Shown here piece by piece: positions 53,205 to 61,173 of a DNA stretch of 64,000 nt. Below the pieces are notes generated by a model that saw only the letters and a list, made by a program, of their open reading frames with translations, was not told where the DNA came from and searched no databases. A program made the translations under genes and the position numbers. Positions within the stretch are counted from its first letter, which is position 1. Every line of letters begins with the position of its first letter. Source of the DNA: Microbispora sp. H13382. Lineage in GTDB: Bacteria > Actinomycetota > Actinomycetes > Streptosporangiales > Streptosporangiaceae. The stretch is taken from the NCBI RefSeq assembly GCF_014161445.1, contig NZ_JABBXA010000007.1, positions 1 to 64,000 of the forward strand, given 5' to 3'.

Positions 53205-54107
53205 GTGAGTGTTGGCACGCGCCCGAGAGCGCGGGCGGCGGCGCCCGCGTCCCGCCCCCCGGCGGCCCCCGCCTACGTGAGCGGCGCCGCGAGTACGGCC
53301 GTACGGCCCGCGCTCGAGGCGCCCCGCCGTCCGGCCCGGGTGCTCGCGGCCTTTCCCCTCGCGCTCTACCTGGAGATCAGGAGCGAGACCGAGCCGCACG
53401 TCGTCGCCGTGGTGACGGGCGAGGCGACCCGCCTGCCCAACGCCGTGGTGCTCGCCGGGCCCGTCGAAGGGGTGTCGGCGGGCGACGACGCCTGGGTCGG
53501 GGAGGGCTCCGTCGAGGTCGGCGGCCTGTCGATCCGCGTGCGCCGCTGGTGGGACCCCGCTCCCCCGCTCGCCCCCGCCGACCCCGTACGGCTCGCGGCC
53601 GCGCCCGGACTGCTCGGCCGCGCCCGCGCGGCCTCGCCCCGGCGGCCGGGGCTGGACCCGGGCGGTGCCCCGGCGCTGCTGGAGCACGGCTGCCTGGCGG
53701 GTTCGCTGCTGGACAGCATCACCGCGGCCGAGCGGCTGATCGGCCTCGGCCCGGGACTGACCCCGAGCGGCGACGACATGATCGCCGGCCTGCTGGTCGC
53801 GCTGCGGCATCTCGGCGCGGCGGCGGACGTGCCGCGCGCCGTCTGGCTCGCGGACTGGCTGGCCGCCGCCGTCACCTACGACGCCCGCACCCGGACCACC
53901 CCCGTCTCGGCCACCCTGCTGCACTGCGCCGCGAGGGGCGAGGCGAGCCCGGAGGTCACCGGGGTGCTGCGCGGCGTGGCCGGGCACCAGCCGCTCGATC
54001 CGGCCGTGCACCGCCTGCTCCGCCTCGGCCACACCTCGGGCGCCGACCTGGCGTGGGGCGTGCAGATCGGCCTGTCCGCCGTACTCGCCCTTCGGGAGGG
54101 CCGGTGA
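53205..54107 (+). CDS. DUF2877 protein (AllH-like subunit of a carbamoyltransferase)
   Basis: This 300-residue protein is of the DUF2877 family. The conserved motif GLGPGLTPSGDD is at 180-191, and SATLLHCAARGEASPEVTGV and GHTSGADLAWGVQIGL follow. The first 40 residues are Ala/Pro-rich and probably disordered. In E. coli the homologue (AllH, formerly YlbF) is linked with FdrA and YlbE to oxamate carbamoyltransferase. GTG 53205 has GGGAGG just upstream. Its stop overlaps the fdrA start by four bases (GTGA). Confidence 0.87.
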   Translation: MSVGTRPRARAAAPASRPPAAPAYVSGAASTAVRPALEAPRRPARVLAAFPLALYLEIRSETEPHVVAVVTGEATRLPNAVVLAGPVEGVSAGDDAWVGEGSVEVGGLSIRVRRWWDPAPPLAPADPVRLAAAPGLLGRARAASPRRPGLDPGGAPALLEHGCLAGSLLDSITAAERLIGLGPGLTPSGDDMIAGLLVALRHLGAAADVPRAVWLADWLAAAVTYDARTRTTPVSATLLHCAARGEASPEVTGVLRGVAGHQPLDPAVHRLLRLGHTSGADLAWGVQIGLSAVLALREGR

Positions 54108-55516
54108 ACGACCTGGTCGAGGTACGCCCCGGGGTCTACCGCGACTCCGTGACGCTGATGCGGGTGAGCCGGGCCCTCACCGGACAGCCCGGAGTGACCG
54201 TCGCCGTCGTCGCGATGGCCACGGAGCTCAACACGGCTCTCGCCCGCGATCTCGGCTTCGCGGTGCCGCCCGCGACGCCCGGCGACCTGCTGGTGGCGGT
54301 GCGGGCCTCCTCCCCCGCGGAGCTGGAGGACGCCGCCGCCGAACTGGAACGACAGCTCGCCGCACGGGCGCCGGCGAGCGGGACGCGGGACGAGGCGCCG
54401 CCGCGCACCACCCGGTCGGCGGCGCGGGCCTTCGAGGCGACGCTGGCGCTGGTGAGCGTGCCGGGCGAGCACGCCTTCGCCGAGGCGCTCGACGCCGTGG
54501 AGGCCGGGCTCTCTGTAATGATCTTCAGTGACAACGTGCCGGTGGAGCAGGAGATCCTGCTCAAGGACCGGGCGCGGGCCAAGGGTGTGCTCGTGATGGG
54601 GCCCGACTGCGGCACCGCGGTCGTCGGCGGGGCCGGCCTGGGCTTCGCCAACGTCCTGCGCCCCGGGCCGGTGGGCGTCGTGGCCGCCTCGGGAACGGGC
54701 GCGCAGCAGGTGACGAGCCTGCTCGACCTCGCCGGCGTCGGCGTGTCCCACGTGCTCGGCGTGGGCGGCAGGGACCTGTCCGCCGAGGTGGGCGGGCGCT
54801 CGGCGGTGCAGGCTCTGCGCGCGCTCGACGAGGACCCGGCGACCGAGCTGATCGTGCTGGTCTCCAAGCCTCCCGCCCCCGAGGTGGCCCGCGCCGTACG
54901 GGACCTCGACCTGGCGACGCCGGTCGTCGCCGCGCTGCTCGGGCCGGGGCAGGACGACCTGACCACCGCCGCGGAGAAGGTGCTGCGCGCCCTCGGCCGC
55001 GACGTGCCCGAGTGGCCCTCCTGGCCCGCCCCCGTCACCCCGGCGGCCCGGCCCCCCGCGCCGCACGGCGCGGACGCGGCGGGCGAGGGCGTGGCGGCGC
55101 GGCGCGGGCCTCTGCGGGGGCTCTACGCCGGCGGCACACTGTGCGCGGAGGCCGCCCTGGTCGCGGGCGACGGCGAGTTCACCGACTTCGGCGACGACTC
55201 CTACACCCGGGGCCGGGCCCATCCGATGATCGACCCGGCGCTGCGCCTGGAGGCGCTGCGCGGCGTCGCCTCCGGCGTCGTGCTGATGGACGTCGTGCTC
55301 GGGCACGGCGCCGATCCCGACCCGTCCTCCTGGCTCGCGCCCGCCGTGCGCGAGGCCGTGGCCAGGGGCGTGGACGTGGTCGTGGCCCTCGTCGGCACCG
55401 ACGGCGACCCGCAGGGGCTGCGTGCCCAGGCCGCCCGGCTCAACGAGGCCGGGGCGGTGGTCTTCACCTCCAACGCCGCGGCCGCCCGGCACGCCCGCCT
55501 CCTGGCGGGCGGATGA
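54104..55516 (+). CDS. fdrA: FdrA-like protein (AllF-like subunit of a carbamoyltransferase)
   Basis: This 470-residue protein is related to succinyl-CoA synthetase alpha subunits. Key segments are FSDNVPVEQEILLKDRA, MGPDCGTA at 165-172, and the nucleotide/phosphate loop ASGTGAQQ at 195-202, followed by GVGGRDLSAEVGG. The C-terminal half repeats a Rossmann-like unit (LYAGGTLCAEAALVA, VLMDVVLGHGADPDP). With DUF2877 and DUF1116 proteins it forms the set that transfers a carbamoyl group between oxalurate and phosphate in allantoin use. Here a related N-carbamoyl acid such as ureidomalonate is possible. It starts at GTG 54104. Confidence 0.92.
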   Translation: MNDLVEVRPGVYRDSVTLMRVSRALTGQPGVTVAVVAMATELNTALARDLGFAVPPATPGDLLVAVRASSPAELEDAAAELERQLAARAPASGTRDEAPPRTTRSAARAFEATLALVSVPGEHAFAEALDAVEAGLSVMIFSDNVPVEQEILLKDRARAKGVLVMGPDCGTAVVGGAGLGFANVLRPGPVGVVAASGTGAQQVTSLLDLAGVGVSHVLGVGGRDLSAEVGGRSAVQALRALDEDPATELIVLVSKPPAPEVARAVRDLDLATPVVAALLGPGQDDLTTAAEKVLRALGRDVPEWPSWPAPVTPAARPPAPHGADAAGEGVAARRGPLRGLYAGGTLCAEAALVAGDGEFTDFGDDSYTRGRAHPMIDPALRLEALRGVASGVVLMDVVLGHGADPDPSSWLAPAVREAVARGVDVVVALVGTDGDPQGLRAQAARLNEAGAVVFTSNAAAARHARLLAGG

Positions 55517-55550
55517 CGGGCGTGGCCGCGCCGACCATGATCGGAGCCCG

Positions 55551-56936
55551 ATGACCCTCTCCATGCTGTACGGCGAGCCGCGGGTGGTCACCGTGGGGGC
55601 GCAGGTTCTGGGCGAGGCGCTGGACCGGCAGGCCGTGCCACGGTGTGAGGTCGACTGGCGGCCACCGCTGCCGGGCACCTCCGCGGCCCTCGCCCGGGTG
55701 CTCGCCGACCCCCGCCGCGAGGGCGCCAACGCCACCGCCGTCGGCAGGATGCTGTCGGCGCGGCCGATGCTGACCGGCGTGCGTCCGGCACGTGCGGTCC
55801 TGGGCCTGCGGGCCGGGGAGTTCTTCCACGCCGGCCCGCCGGTCACCTGGGAGCGCGCCTCCGGCCCGATGCGCGGGGCGCTCGCCGGGGCGATGCTGTT
55901 CGAGGGCCTGGCCGCCACTCCCGAGGAGGCGGAGGACCGCCTGGCCTCCGGCGCGGGGATCAGCCTCGACCCCTGTCACCACCACCGCACGGTCGGCCCC
56001 ATGGCGGGCGTCGTCAGCCCGTCGATGTGGATGCTTGAGGTGACCGACGCCGAGCACGGCGGCACGGCGTACTGCTCGCTGAACGAGGGGCTGGGCAAGG
56101 TCCTGCGCTACGGCGCGTACGGACCCGAGGTCATCGGGCGGCTGCGCTGGATGGGCGAGGTGCTCGGGCCGGTGCTGGCGGCGGCGCTGGAGCGCTGCGG
56201 CCCGCTCGACCTGCGCACGCTCATCGCCCAGGCGCTGCAGATGGGCGACGAGCTGCACAATCGCAACCGCGCGGCGACGTCCCTGCTGGTACGCGAGATC
56301 GCGCCCGCGATCGTGGAGGCCGCTCCGGACCGCGCGGCCGAGGTGCTGCGTTTCATCAATGGAAATGATCATTTCTTCCTGAACGCGGGAATGGCGGCGG
56401 CGAAAGTCAGTGCCGACGCGGCCCGCGGCGTACCCGGATCGAGCCTGGTCGTGGCCATGGCGCGCAATGGAACGGATTTCGGAATACAGGTGTCGGGCCT
56501 CGGCGACCGGTGGTTCACCGGCCCTGCCGGGGTGCCCGACGGCCTGTACCTCGGGGGGTACGGCCCGGACGACGCCAATCCCGACATCGGCGACTCCACG
56601 ATCACCGAGACGGCGGGCCTGGGCGGCTTCGCGATGGCGGCGGCCCCCGCGATCGTCCGGTTCGTCGGCGGCGAGGTGTCCGACGCCGTCGCGGCCACGA
56701 CCTCGATGTACGAGATCACCATGGCCGAGCACCCGGCGTACCAGATTCCCGGGCTGGGCTTCCGCGGCACGCCGGCCGGCATCGACGTGGCGCTCGTGGC
56801 CAGAACCGGTTCGCTGCCCGTCGTCAACACCGGAATCGCCGGCAGGATCGCGGGAACCGGGCAGGTGGGAGCGGGTCTGGTGAGCCCGCCGGCCGAGGCC
56901 TTCACGGCCGCTCTCGACGCGCTGGCGGATGCGTGA
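55551..56936 (+). CDS. DUF1116 protein (AllG-like subunit of a carbamoyltransferase)
   Basis: This 461-residue protein belongs to DUF1116 (YlbE/AllG). Conserved segments are PCHHHRTVGPMAGVVSPSMW from 141, QMGDELHNRNRAATSLL from 230 and INGNDHFFLNAGMAAAK from 269, all rich in polar residues that could form the active site. It follows fdrA after 34 bases and completes the three-gene unit DUF2877-fdrA-DUF1116. ATG 55551 is the likely start. The carbamate kinase that would use its product is not adjacent but lies at 22.2-23.2 kb. Confidence 0.9.
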   Translation: MTLSMLYGEPRVVTVGAQVLGEALDRQAVPRCEVDWRPPLPGTSAALARVLADPRREGANATAVGRMLSARPMLTGVRPARAVLGLRAGEFFHAGPPVTWERASGPMRGALAGAMLFEGLAATPEEAEDRLASGAGISLDPCHHHRTVGPMAGVVSPSMWMLEVTDAEHGGTAYCSLNEGLGKVLRYGAYGPEVIGRLRWMGEVLGPVLAAALERCGPLDLRTLIAQALQMGDELHNRNRAATSLLVREIAPAIVEAAPDRAAEVLRFINGNDHFFLNAGMAAAKVSADAARGVPGSSLVVAMARNGTDFGIQVSGLGDRWFTGPAGVPDGLYLGGYGPDDANPDIGDSTITETAGLGGFAMAAAPAIVRFVGGEVSDAVAATTSMYEITMAEHPAYQIPGLGFRGTPAGIDVALVARTGSLPVVNTGIAGRIAGTGQVGAGLVSPPAEAFTAALDALADA

Positions 56937-57052
56937 ATTCCCTTTGACCGTCATCAGACCGTAATATCGTCGTCAACCTCAGATATCCGATGCAATTCGC
57001 ACGGTCCGTTCGGGGGATCTTGCGGATCGAGCGTGAATTGGGGACCTTATCT

Positions 57053-59218
57053 ATGACGACGGATCGCCTGCTCGGTATGGTCCCCCCTATGCCAGAGGGT
57101 CAGGGACCTGTGGGCCGAGTCCCCTCCGGGGGCGTGCCCGAAGGGCAGGGACGTCTCGTCGGCCGGCGCTACCGGCTGCTGTCCCCGGTGGGCCGCGGCG
57201 GCATGGGGATGGTCTGGCACGCCCACGACGTGCTGCTGGACCGGGACGTCGCGGTCAAGGAGCTGCTCCTGCCGTTCGGGCTCGACCCCGCCGGCGCGCA
57301 GACGGCGCATCGGCGGGTGCTGCGCGAGGCGCGCTCGGCCGCCCGGCTCAGCCATCCCGGCATCGTCACCGTCCACGACGTCGTGGAGGAGGACGGGCGG
57401 CCGTGGATCGTCATGGAGCTCGTCCGCGCCTGGTCCCTGGAACAGGCCGTGCGGCAGAGCGGGCCGCTGCCGGTCGTGCAGGCCGCCGAGATCGGCATCC
57501 GGGTGCTCGACGCGCTGCGCCACGCCCACGCCGCCGGCATCCTCCACCGGGACGTGAAGCCCGGCAACGTGCTGCTCACCGCCGACCGCGTGGTGCTCAC
57601 CGACTTCGGCATCGCCGCCATAGAGGGCGACGTCACGATCACGCAGACCGGGCTGCTGATGGGCTCACCGGCGTACATCCCGCCGGAGCGCCTGCAGGGC
57701 CGCCCGATCACCCATGCCGCCGACCTGTGGTCCTTCGGCGCGACGCTGTACGCCGCCGTGGAGGGCCGCCCGCCGTACGAGGGACCGGACGCGGTCGCCG
57801 TGCTCGGCGCGGTGCTGACGCAGGAGCCCAACCGGCCTCGCCGGGCGGGGGCGCTGCTGCCGGTCATCGAGGGCCTGCTCCGCAAGAACCCGGCCGACCG
57901 CCTTCCGGCCGCGCAGGTCGCGGAGATGCTGGAGCGCGTGCTGCACAGCCACGGCGCCGGGCTGCCTGGCCGCGCGGGGACGCCGTCCTTGGTGCCGACG
58001 CCGCAGGACTCCACGCCCGCGGGCCTGCTTCCGCCGCTCGACATCCCCTCGGGGCCGCTGCCCTCGCGCATCATCGAGACGCCCTCGGGGCCGGTCCGCG
58101 TGCCGCTCACGGCGGAGAGCGTGCCCGGCGGCGCCGCGGCGCGCCCCGCCGGGTCCCACTCCGTGGACGCCCGGCCCGACGAGCCCGCGTACGAGCCTCC
58201 GGGCGCGTTCGGGCCCGTGGCCGCCTTCGGGCAGATGCCCTCCCCCGACATGGCCTTCGACCCGCTGTCGTCCCCCTCGGGGTCGACGCACGCGCCGGAA
58301 CGGCCGAAGGAGGCCATGTGGCCGACGCCCACCTCGGGTGACATGCCCGGCGATCTGGGCGCGACCGCGCAGCCGCCGCACCGGCCGGGACAGTACGCGT
58401 CCCCTGCCGCGCAGGCCTTCCCAGCACAGGCCGGCGCAGCACAGGGCGGCGCGGCGCAAACCGGTGCGGTGCAGGCCGGTGCGGTGCAGGCCACCGGCTC
58501 CGAACCGGCCGCGGAGGCCACGGGCCCGCACCGGCCCGGGGTCGGGCGCAGGCGCAAGGAGCGGGCCGACGAGGTCCCCGGCTCCGACGGCCGGTCGAAG
58601 CTCCTCCTGGCCGTGGCCGGCGTGGCCGTGGTCGCGGTCATCGTCGCGATCGTGCTCGTGCTGCTGCCGAGCGGTCCGGACGACGACGAGACCGTGGCCG
58701 CCCGGCCGGACACCACGACGGCGGCGGCGACCTCCTCGGCCGGGACGAGCGACGCGCCGTCCGAGCGCCCGCTGTCGGCCGTACGCGTGCCCGAGGGCTA
58801 CCGCCAGGTGACCGAGGGCGGCGTGTCGCTGGCGGTGCCGAAGGAGTGGTCCGCCACGGTCGAGGACGGGGCCGTCAGGCTCACGGGCCCGAAGGACAGC
58901 GGGCAGAGCATCACGATCAAGAGGATCCCGGACGGCGGCCTCACGGCGCTGCGGGCCGCCGAGCAGAACCTCGACATCAAGGACTTCACCGACTACACGC
59001 AGATCCAGCTGCGCCAGGTGGACTACCGCTACCCCGCGGCCGACTGGGAGTACACCTACACCAACACCAGCGAGGTCACCGTCCACGCGGTGATCCGGTA
59101 TGTGGAGGCGACCGGCGGGCGCGCCTACGCGATCATGTTCGCCTCGCCCGACTTCGACTGGAACGAGTCCGCCGCACCGGTGCGGCAGGCCCTCTGGAGC
59201 ACCTTCCGCCCCGCGTGA
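57053..59218 (+). CDS. Membrane Ser/Thr protein kinase (PknB-like)
   Basis: This is a eukaryotic-type kinase of 721 residues. The Gly loop is VGRGGMGMVW (46-55), the ATP lysine is K69, the catalytic loop is HRDVKPGN (from 165) and DFG is at 184-186. A long Pro/Ala-rich linker with GAVQA repeats follows, then one membrane helix (LLLAVAGVAVVAVIVAIVLV). The outer domain of about 170 residues (VPEGYRQVTEGGVSLAVPKE) is of the type found on many actinomycete kinases and is not PASTA. ATG 57053 with GGGGA upstream is preferred to 56990. It is unlikely to be part of the preceding operon. Confidence 0.92.
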   Translation: MTTDRLLGMVPPMPEGQGPVGRVPSGGVPEGQGRLVGRRYRLLSPVGRGGMGMVWHAHDVLLDRDVAVKELLLPFGLDPAGAQTAHRRVLREARSAARLSHPGIVTVHDVVEEDGRPWIVMELVRAWSLEQAVRQSGPLPVVQAAEIGIRVLDALRHAHAAGILHRDVKPGNVLLTADRVVLTDFGIAAIEGDVTITQTGLLMGSPAYIPPERLQGRPITHAADLWSFGATLYAAVEGRPPYEGPDAVAVLGAVLTQEPNRPRRAGALLPVIEGLLRKNPADRLPAAQVAEMLERVLHSHGAGLPGRAGTPSLVPTPQDSTPAGLLPPLDIPSGPLPSRIIETPSGPVRVPLTAESVPGGAAARPAGSHSVDARPDEPAYEPPGAFGPVAAFGQMPSPDMAFDPLSSPSGSTHAPERPKEAMWPTPTSGDMPGDLGATAQPPHRPGQYASPAAQAFPAQAGAAQGGAAQTGAVQAGAVQATGSEPAAEATGPHRPGVGRRRKERADEVPGSDGRSKLLLAVAGVAVVAVIVAIVLVLLPSGPDDDETVAARPDTTTAAATSSAGTSDAPSERPLSAVRVPEGYRQVTEGGVSLAVPKEWSATVEDGAVRLTGPKDSGQSITIKRIPDGGLTALRAAEQNLDIKDFTDYTQIQLRQVDYRYPAADWEYTYTNTSEVTVHAVIRYVEATGGRAYAIMFASPDFDWNESAAPVRQALWSTFRPA

Positions 59219-59234
59219 CCCCGGCAGGGGTCAC
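59215..59234. terminator. Bidirectional hairpin over two stop codons
   Basis: GTGACCCC-GGCA-GGGGTCAC is a perfect eight-base stem with a four-base loop. The kinase stop (59216-59218) lies in the left arm and the stop of the convergent polymerase gene (59231-59233) in the right arm. Confidence 0.8.
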
Positions 59235-61042
59235 TTCGCGTCGGCGTAGCAGCTGACGGCCACCGCCTCCATCGGGAAGCGGACCGTGGTGTCGCCGAAC
59301 AGCAGCCGGGTCGCCTCCTCCGCCGCCTGCCCCACGGCCTCGCGGACCTCGCCGGCCAGGCCGAGCGGGCAGTGCACCATCACCTCGTCGTGCTGGAAGA
59401 ACACCAGCCTCGCCGCGTCGGGCAGGAGCCCCCGCAGCACCGCCAGGAGCGTCAGCGCCCACTCGGCCGCCGTGGCCTGCACGACGAAGTTGCGGGTGAA
59501 CCTTCCCCGGTCCCTGGCCGCCCGGGCGCCCTCGGGACCCGCCACCAGGCGCCGCCACCGCTCGGACGGGGGCGGGCAGGTGCGGCCCAGCCACGAGCGC
59601 ACCAGCCGCCCCTCCTCCCCCGCGCGGGCCGCGTCCTCCACGAACGCGTACGCCTTGGGGAACCGCTGCCGCATGACGGCAAGCAGCTTGGAGGCGTCGC
59701 CGCTGGTCCCCCCGTACATCGCGGACAGCATCGCGATCTTGGCCGACTCGCGGACCCCGCCGAACGCCTGGGCCAGCGCGGCGTACAGGTCGATCTCCCC
59801 GGCGGCCCGCGCGAGCCCCCGGTCGCCGGACAGCGCGGCCAGCACCCGGGGTTCGAGTTGCGCGGCGTCGGCCACCACGAGCGTCCAGCCGTCGTCGGCC
59901 ACCACGACCCTGCGCATCACCTTGGGGATCTGCAGCGCCCCGCCGCCGCTGGTGGCCCACCTGCCGCTCACCACTCCGCCCACGACGTACTCGGCGCGGA
60001 AGCGGTGGCCGCTGACCCACTGCGCGGCCCAGGTCCAGCCGTGGAAGCTGTGCAGGCGGGCCAGCTCCTTGTACGCCAGCAACGGCGCGACGGCCGGGTG
60101 GTCGACCGTCTTCAGCACATGGGAGCGGGTGGACGGGATCTCGATCCCCGTGGTCTTGAACGCCCGGACGATCTGCTGCGGGGAGTCGGGGTTGACGAGG
60201 TGGCCGAAGGCGGCCGAAACCTCGTCGGCCAGCGCCTGGAGCTTCGCGGGCCGCATGCCGTGGGCGGGCCGGGGCCCGAGCACGTCGGTCAGCAGCGCGT
60301 CGTGGACGTCCTCCCGCCACGGCATGCCCTCGTGGGCCATCTCGGCGGCGACCAGCGCACCGGCCGACTCGGCGGCGACGAGCAGGCGGAACCGCCCCGG
60401 ATCGGGCGTACGCGCGATCCGGCGGCGCTGGTCCTCGAACACCTCGGCGACCATGTCGGCCTCGGGGACGTCATGCCCGGGCGGCGCGGGCTCGAACAGG
60501 CTCGCCTGCGTGCCGCCCGCCTGATGCCCCTCTGCGGCCTCGTGGGGGTCGTCGGGCACGGGGAGGCCGTGCAGGCGCGCGTAGGCCGCACGGACCTGCC
60601 TGGGCTCTCCGTAACGGCCGTCGGCCGCCAGCAGCAGTCCCTCGGTCAGCGCGACGTCGTGACAGCGCGACAGCCGTACGCCGGCGGACAGGAGCGCCGG
60701 GTAGACGCGGCGCGCGTCGGCCCACACCCAGCGGGGCCGTGCGGCGGCCTCCAGCGACCGCACGGCCACGGCGAGATCGGGCACCCTGATCGCGTGCCCC
60801 CCGTGCGCCTGCGGCCTCCACGGCGCCCCGGGCACCCCGAATTCACCGGCGCCCCCGGAATCACCGGACTCCCCGAGGTCACCGCGTCCCCCGGAAGCAG
60901 GCCCCCCGAGATCACCGAGCCTCCCGAATTCACCGAGCCTCCCGAGATCGCCGAGCCTCCCGAGATCGCCGAGCTGCCCGTGCTCTCCGAGGGGCCGGAT
61001 CGTCCCGCCTCCTTCGGCGTCGGCCGCGACCACAACGTGCAC
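59231..61042 (-). CDS. PolA-like DNA polymerase with 3'-5' exonuclease-like region
   Basis: This family-A polymerase has 603 residues, much shorter than Pol I, and no 5' nuclease. Motif A is VVADAAQLEPRVLAALSGD (a divergent DYSQIELR that keeps the Asp), motif B is ESAKIAMLSAMYGG, and motif C is VFFQHDEVMVHCP. The region up to about 230 corresponds to a degenerate exonuclease-like domain (RPRWVWADARRVYPALLSAG). Actinomycetes carry this as a second PolA-like protein annotated as a bifunctional exonuclease/polymerase; its role in repair is assumed. The start is GTG 61042. Residues about 22-70 are an unusual Gly/Leu-rich insertion made by an 18-bp repeat. Confidence 0.88.
   Translation of the reverse strand: MHVVVAADAEGGGTIRPLGEHGQLGDLGRLGDLGRLGEFGRLGDLGGPASGGRGDLGESGDSGGAGEFGVPGAPWRPQAHGGHAIRVPDLAVAVRSLEAAARPRWVWADARRVYPALLSAGVRLSRCHDVALTEGLLLAADGRYGEPRQVRAAYARLHGLPVPDDPHEAAEGHQAGGTQASLFEPAPPGHDVPEADMVAEVFEDQRRRIARTPDPGRFRLLVAAESAGALVAAEMAHEGMPWREDVHDALLTDVLGPRPAHGMRPAKLQALADEVSAAFGHLVNPDSPQQIVRAFKTTGIEIPSTRSHVLKTVDHPAVAPLLAYKELARLHSFHGWTWAAQWVSGHRFRAEYVVGGVVSGRWATSGGGALQIPKVMRRVVVADDGWTLVVADAAQLEPRVLAALSGDRGLARAAGEIDLYAALAQAFGGVRESAKIAMLSAMYGGTSGDASKLLAVMRQRFPKAYAFVEDAARAGEEGRLVRSWLGRTCPPPSERWRRLVAGPEGARAARDRGRFTRNFVVQATAAEWALTLLAVLRGLLPDAARLVFFQHDEVMVHCPLGLAGEVREAVGQAAEEATRLLFGDTTVRFPMEAVAVSCYADAK
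60905..60976. repeat. Four tandem 18-bp repeats inside the PolA-like gene
   Basis: Four copies of CCCGAGATCRCCGAGCCT-like units run from 60905 to 60976. Read leftward they encode a six-residue repeat of the form GRLGDL in the N-terminal part of the polymerase-like protein. The flanks contain further degenerate copies. The insertion does not break the frame. Confidence 0.85.
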
Positions 61043-61173
61043 TCCACCAGCGTGCCAGGCGTCACCGACAGTTCACCCGCCGGTCGGTCCCGCCGCCCGC
61101 CCCGTGGCCGGTCCCGCCGTCACGCCCCGTGGCCGGTCCCGCCGCCCGCCGTCCGCGAGGACGCCGTACGAGG

